NCBI RefSeq assembly: GCF_035645195.1
Contig: NZ_DASQNA010000039.1
Coordinates: forward strand, 248,001 to 312,000
Reading direction: 5' to 3'
Length of the DNA stretch: 64,000 nt
Source: Paenibacillus sp.
GTDB taxonomy: Bacteria > Bacillota > Bacilli > Paenibacillales > YIM-B00363
Shown here: positions 61,931-64,000 of the stretch, piece after piece
Numbering within the stretch: position 1 is the first letter of the stretch
Layout of the letters: each line of letters starts with the position of its first letter
Program-made: the position numbers and the translations under genes
The notes under the pieces: generated by a model
Database searches by the model: none
What the model was told of the DNA's origin: nothing
The model's input: the letters and a program-made list of their open reading frames with translations, nothing else

Positions 61931-61970
61931 AAACGGCAAGGCCCGGACATCCCGGACCTTGCCGTTTTTT
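61931..61970 (+). terminator. Intrinsic terminator of veg
   Basis: AACGGCAAGGCCCGG pairs with CCGGACCTTGCCGTT, with one unpaired or mismatched base, followed by TTTT. Confidence 0.92.
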
Positions 61971-62004
61971 CGCTTCCCGGCCAGCCGTTCCCGCCCCCCG
62001 CGCC

Positions 62005-62034
62005 GCATGTCCGGTCGAACGCCGACGCATACTA
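62005..62034 (+). promoter_or_regulatory. Candidate SigG promoter of sspF
   Basis: GCATGT (62005-62010), 17 bp, CATACTA (62028-62034). The -10 is the SigG consensus; the -35 fits GYATR. sspF is SigG-dependent in B. subtilis. Confidence 0.65.
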
Positions 62035-62088
62035 GCGGTAAGACAATTCGGAAGCGATCCATTCCGACACGAGGGAGGCGGTGAACCG

Positions 62089-62448
62089 ATGGCACGGAGA
62101 AGAAGAGGCGTCATGTCCGAAGAGCTGAAATACGAGCTGGCGAAAGACTTAGGCTTCTACGATACGGTGCAGAAGGAAGGCTGGGGCGGCATTCGCGCGA
62201 AGGACGCCGGCAACATGGTCAAGCGGGCGCTCCAAATCGCCGAGAAGACGCTTGCGGAGCAGGCTCGGCAGGGCGGCGGGACGGCGGTCGCGACTCGTCC
62301 TGCGGCGCAGCCGACGGCGTTCGCTTCGACGGCGAACGCGCGGCCGACGGGGCCGATGCCGGCGTCGTCTCCAGCGCAGCCGATGCCCGCGTACGCGCAA
62401 AGCGCCGCGGCGACGGGCTCGCCGGCGGCGGGGCGCTATCGCTCGTAA
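62089..62448 (+). CDS. sspF: Small acid-soluble spore protein SspF with long Ala/Pro tail
   Basis: 119 residues from the ATG at 62089, behind GAGGGAGG. Residues 1-60 match SspF ([40 protein letters not shown]). B. subtilis SspF ends there (about 61 residues), but here a low-complexity Ala/Pro/Ser/Thr-rich tail of about 57 residues follows, ending AAGRYRS. The frame is clean and the terminator follows the stop, so the tail looks real. It would coat spore DNA in the forespore; the tail's role is unknown. Confidence 0.9.
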   Translation: MARRRRGVMSEELKYELAKDLGFYDTVQKEGWGGIRAKDAGNMVKRALQIAEKTLAEQARQGGGTAVATRPAAQPTAFASTANARPTGPMPASSPAQPMPAYAQSAAATGSPAAGRYRS

Positions 62449-62470
62449 GGCGACGAATTCAAACCTACGG

Positions 62471-62508
62471 AAGGAGCGGCGGGGCTTGTCCCCGCCGCTC
62501 CTTTTTTG
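62471..62508 (+). terminator. Intrinsic terminator of sspF
   Basis: AAGGAGCGGCGGGG pairs perfectly with CCCCGCCGCTCCTT, then TTTT. Confidence 0.93.
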
Positions 62509-62573
62509 CATCCCGGCTCATGTGGTACACTTATGGACATGTATGCAGAATCAGGAAGGCGGTGACGGCGCAG

Positions 62574-63452
62574 TTGAAAATTTACGAGAAGGCTCCCGCC
62601 AAGATCAATTTGTCTTTGGACGTGCTGCGCAAAAGGGAAGACGGGTATCACGAAGTCGAAATGATCATGACGATGGTCGACTTGGCCGACCGCCTGGAGA
62701 TGGAAGAGCTGCCGAGGGATACGATCATCATTTCCAGCCAAGCCGGCTACATTCCGTTGGACGAGAAAAACTTGGCGTTCCAGGCGGCCAAGCTCGTCAA
62801 GGACCGATGCGGGGTCGACAAGGGCGTGTACATCCACCTAGATAAGCGAATTCCCGTATCCGCGGGGCTCGCCGGGGGAAGCACCGACGCGGCTGCGACG
62901 CTCCGCGGGCTGAACCGGCTGTGGCGGCTGGGCCTCACGGACGACGAGCTGCGCCTCATGGCCGAAGAGCTCGGCTCGGACGTGCCGTTCTGCGTGACGG
63001 GCGGCACCGCGATCGCGCGGGGGCGGGGCGAGAAGCTCGAGCCGATTCCGGCGCCGCCGCCGTGCTGGGTCGTGCTCGTGAAGCCGCCGATCAACGTGTC
63101 GACGGCGGACGTCTACGGGCGCTTCCGCGTGAACGAGATCAAGCGGCGCCCGCAGACGCAGGCGATGATTCAAGCGATCGAGCGGGGAGACTTCGCCGGC
63201 GTGTGCGCGTCGCTCGGCAACGTGCTCGAGGACGTCACCATCTCTCTCCATCCGGAGGTCCGCTACATCAAGGAAGCGATGCTTCGCCTCGGCGCCGACG
63301 GGGCGCTGATGTCGGGCAGCGGACCGACCGTATTCGCGCTCGTCCAGAAGGAATCGAAGCTGGCGCGGGTGTACAACGGGCTGCGCGGATTTTGCCGCGA
63401 AGTGCACGTCGTGCGACTTTTGCCGGCCCCTCTTGAACAAAAACGGACATAA
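62574..63452 (+). CDS. ispE: 4-diphosphocytidyl-2-C-methyl-D-erythritol kinase
   Basis: 292 residues. I chose the TTG at 62574 (giving [16 protein letters not shown]), which matches the family start and has GGAAGGCGGTGA at a proper distance; a GTG at 62562 is too close to it. GHMP kinase motifs are [19 protein letters not shown] (ATP loop) and [12 protein letters not shown]. It acts between IspD and IspF of the MEP pathway. Confidence 0.95.
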   Translation: MKIYEKAPAKINLSLDVLRKREDGYHEVEMIMTMVDLADRLEMEELPRDTIIISSQAGYIPLDEKNLAFQAAKLVKDRCGVDKGVYIHLDKRIPVSAGLAGGSTDAAATLRGLNRLWRLGLTDDELRLMAEELGSDVPFCVTGGTAIARGRGEKLEPIPAPPPCWVVLVKPPINVSTADVYGRFRVNEIKRRPQTQAMIQAIERGDFAGVCASLGNVLEDVTISLHPEVRYIKEAMLRLGADGALMSGSGPTVFALVQKESKLARVYNGLRGFCREVHVVRLLPAPLEQKRT

Positions 63453-63463
63453 GTGATATATTT
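63434..63463 (+). promoter_or_regulatory. Possible promoter of purR
   Basis: TTGAAC (63434-63439) and TATATT (63458-63463) are 18 bp apart; a TATAAT at 63469-63474 without a -35 is an alternative -10. Confidence 0.45.
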
Positions 63464-63471
63464 TCATTATA

Positions 63472-63484
63472 ATGTTCGGAATTT
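63472..63484 (-). promoter_or_regulatory. PurBox in the purR promoter region
   Basis: The minus strand reads AATTCCGAACATT, which fits the PurBox AWWWCCGAACWWT at every position. It implies autoregulation of purR. A second box at the usual spacing is only weakly present (AAAGTTCAAG near 63500). Confidence 0.65.
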
Positions 63485-63520
63485 GCTAGTTTTTCTGGAA
63501 AGTTCAAGGGGGGATAGAGG

Positions 63521-64000
63521 TGAAAAAGTTGAAAAGAAGCGCTCGTCTCGTGGAGATGACGCAGTACTTGCTGTCCAAACCTCATGTCCTCGTACCCTTG
63601 ACCGTGTTTGCGGACCGGTACGGCTCGGCGAAATCGTCGATCAGTGAAGATTTGACGATCATTAAAGAGGTATTCGAAACCGAAGGCATCGGGGAGCTGC
63701 ACACGCTCGCCGGCGCGGCGGGCGGCGTCAAATTCGTGCCCAAGATGCCGCGGCAGGCGGCGCTGCAGCTGGTGAACGGCGTATGCCGCTTGCTGGAGCA
63801 GCCGGAGCGGCTGCTGCCGGGCGGATATTTGTTCATGTCGGATATCTTGGGGCAGCCGTCCATTATGAACGAGATCGGGCGGACGTTCGCGTCCGTCTTC
63901 GGCGACCGGCCGATCGACGTCGTCATGACGGTAGAGACCAAGGGCATCCCGCTCGCCTACGCGACCGCGGCGCATTTGAATCTCCCGGTCGTCATCGTGC
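63521..64000 (+). CDS. purR: Pur operon repressor PurR, N-terminal part
   Basis: 160 residues are seen from a GTG behind AAGGGGGG; the gene runs out of the window. A winged-helix domain (RLVEMTQYLLSKPHVLVPLT, SAKSSISEDL) is followed by the start of the PRTase-like effector domain (VVMTVETKGIPLAYATAAHL). It senses PRPP and represses purine genes through PurBoxes. Confidence 0.95.

Overview
The window reads as chromosomal DNA of a high-G+C, endospore-forming Firmicute of the Paenibacillaceae (Paenibacillus/Cohnella-like). The evidence is the spore genes (sigH, gin/csfB, yabG, sspF, Spo0A boxes at abrB), Bacillus-type ribosomal and RNA polymerase gene order, a T-box leader, an L10 leader and a ydaO-type c-di-AMP riboswitch. 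All names come from reading the translations; no database search was run.

1-15.5 kb is accessory. It holds the end of a DUF318/ArsP-like permease with a small Cys-Cys repeat protein. Next is a xylo-oligosaccharide module: YesN/YesM-type two-component system, LplABC-type ABC importer, cytoplasmic GH10 xylanase and GH8 exo-oligoxylanase. It ends with a Fur-box-controlled divergent iron locus: ferredoxin/flavodoxin-NADP reductase against a FecCD-type siderophore importer.

15.6-28.5 kb is the conserved block radA-disA-pssA-yacL-ispDF-gltX, then [Cys T-box]-cysE-cysS-mrnC-rlmB-rae1-sigH. Here ispD and ispF are one open reading frame. 28.6-45.5 kb is rpmG-secE-nusG-rplK-rplA-[L10 leader]-rplJ-rplL-ybxB-rpoB-rpoC-rplGB-rpsL-rpsG-fusA-tuf.

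45.5-46.5 kb is non-coding. It is a tandem array of a 125-bp unit (seven full copies plus a partial one), each unit with two palindromes 30 bp apart. It lies exactly where synteny with Bacillus subtilis breaks, because tuf is not followed by the S10 operon.

46.5-64 kb is the csfB-to-purR block: a lone membrane protein, gin, yaaO, tmk, darA, yaaR, holB, ricT, yabA, trmN6, rsmI, abrB (minus strand), a YwfO-type HD protein where B. subtilis has metS, tatD-like yabD, [c-di-AMP riboswitch]-yabE, rnmV, rsmA, yabG, veg, sspF, ispE and the start of purR.

Three themes link the genes. Cyclic-di-AMP appears as synthase (DisA), protein receptor (DarA) and riboswitch (before yabE). Sporulation control appears as SigH, Gin, AbrB with Spo0A boxes, and candidate SigF/SigG promoters. 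The MEP isoprenoid pathway appears as IspDF and IspE. The strongest candidates for undescribed biology are the 125-bp dyad array, a veg leader whose ribosome site can be hidden only in transcripts from the distal of two promoters, the Cys-Cys repeat protein, and twin dyad-containing promoters at rpmG and rplGB.
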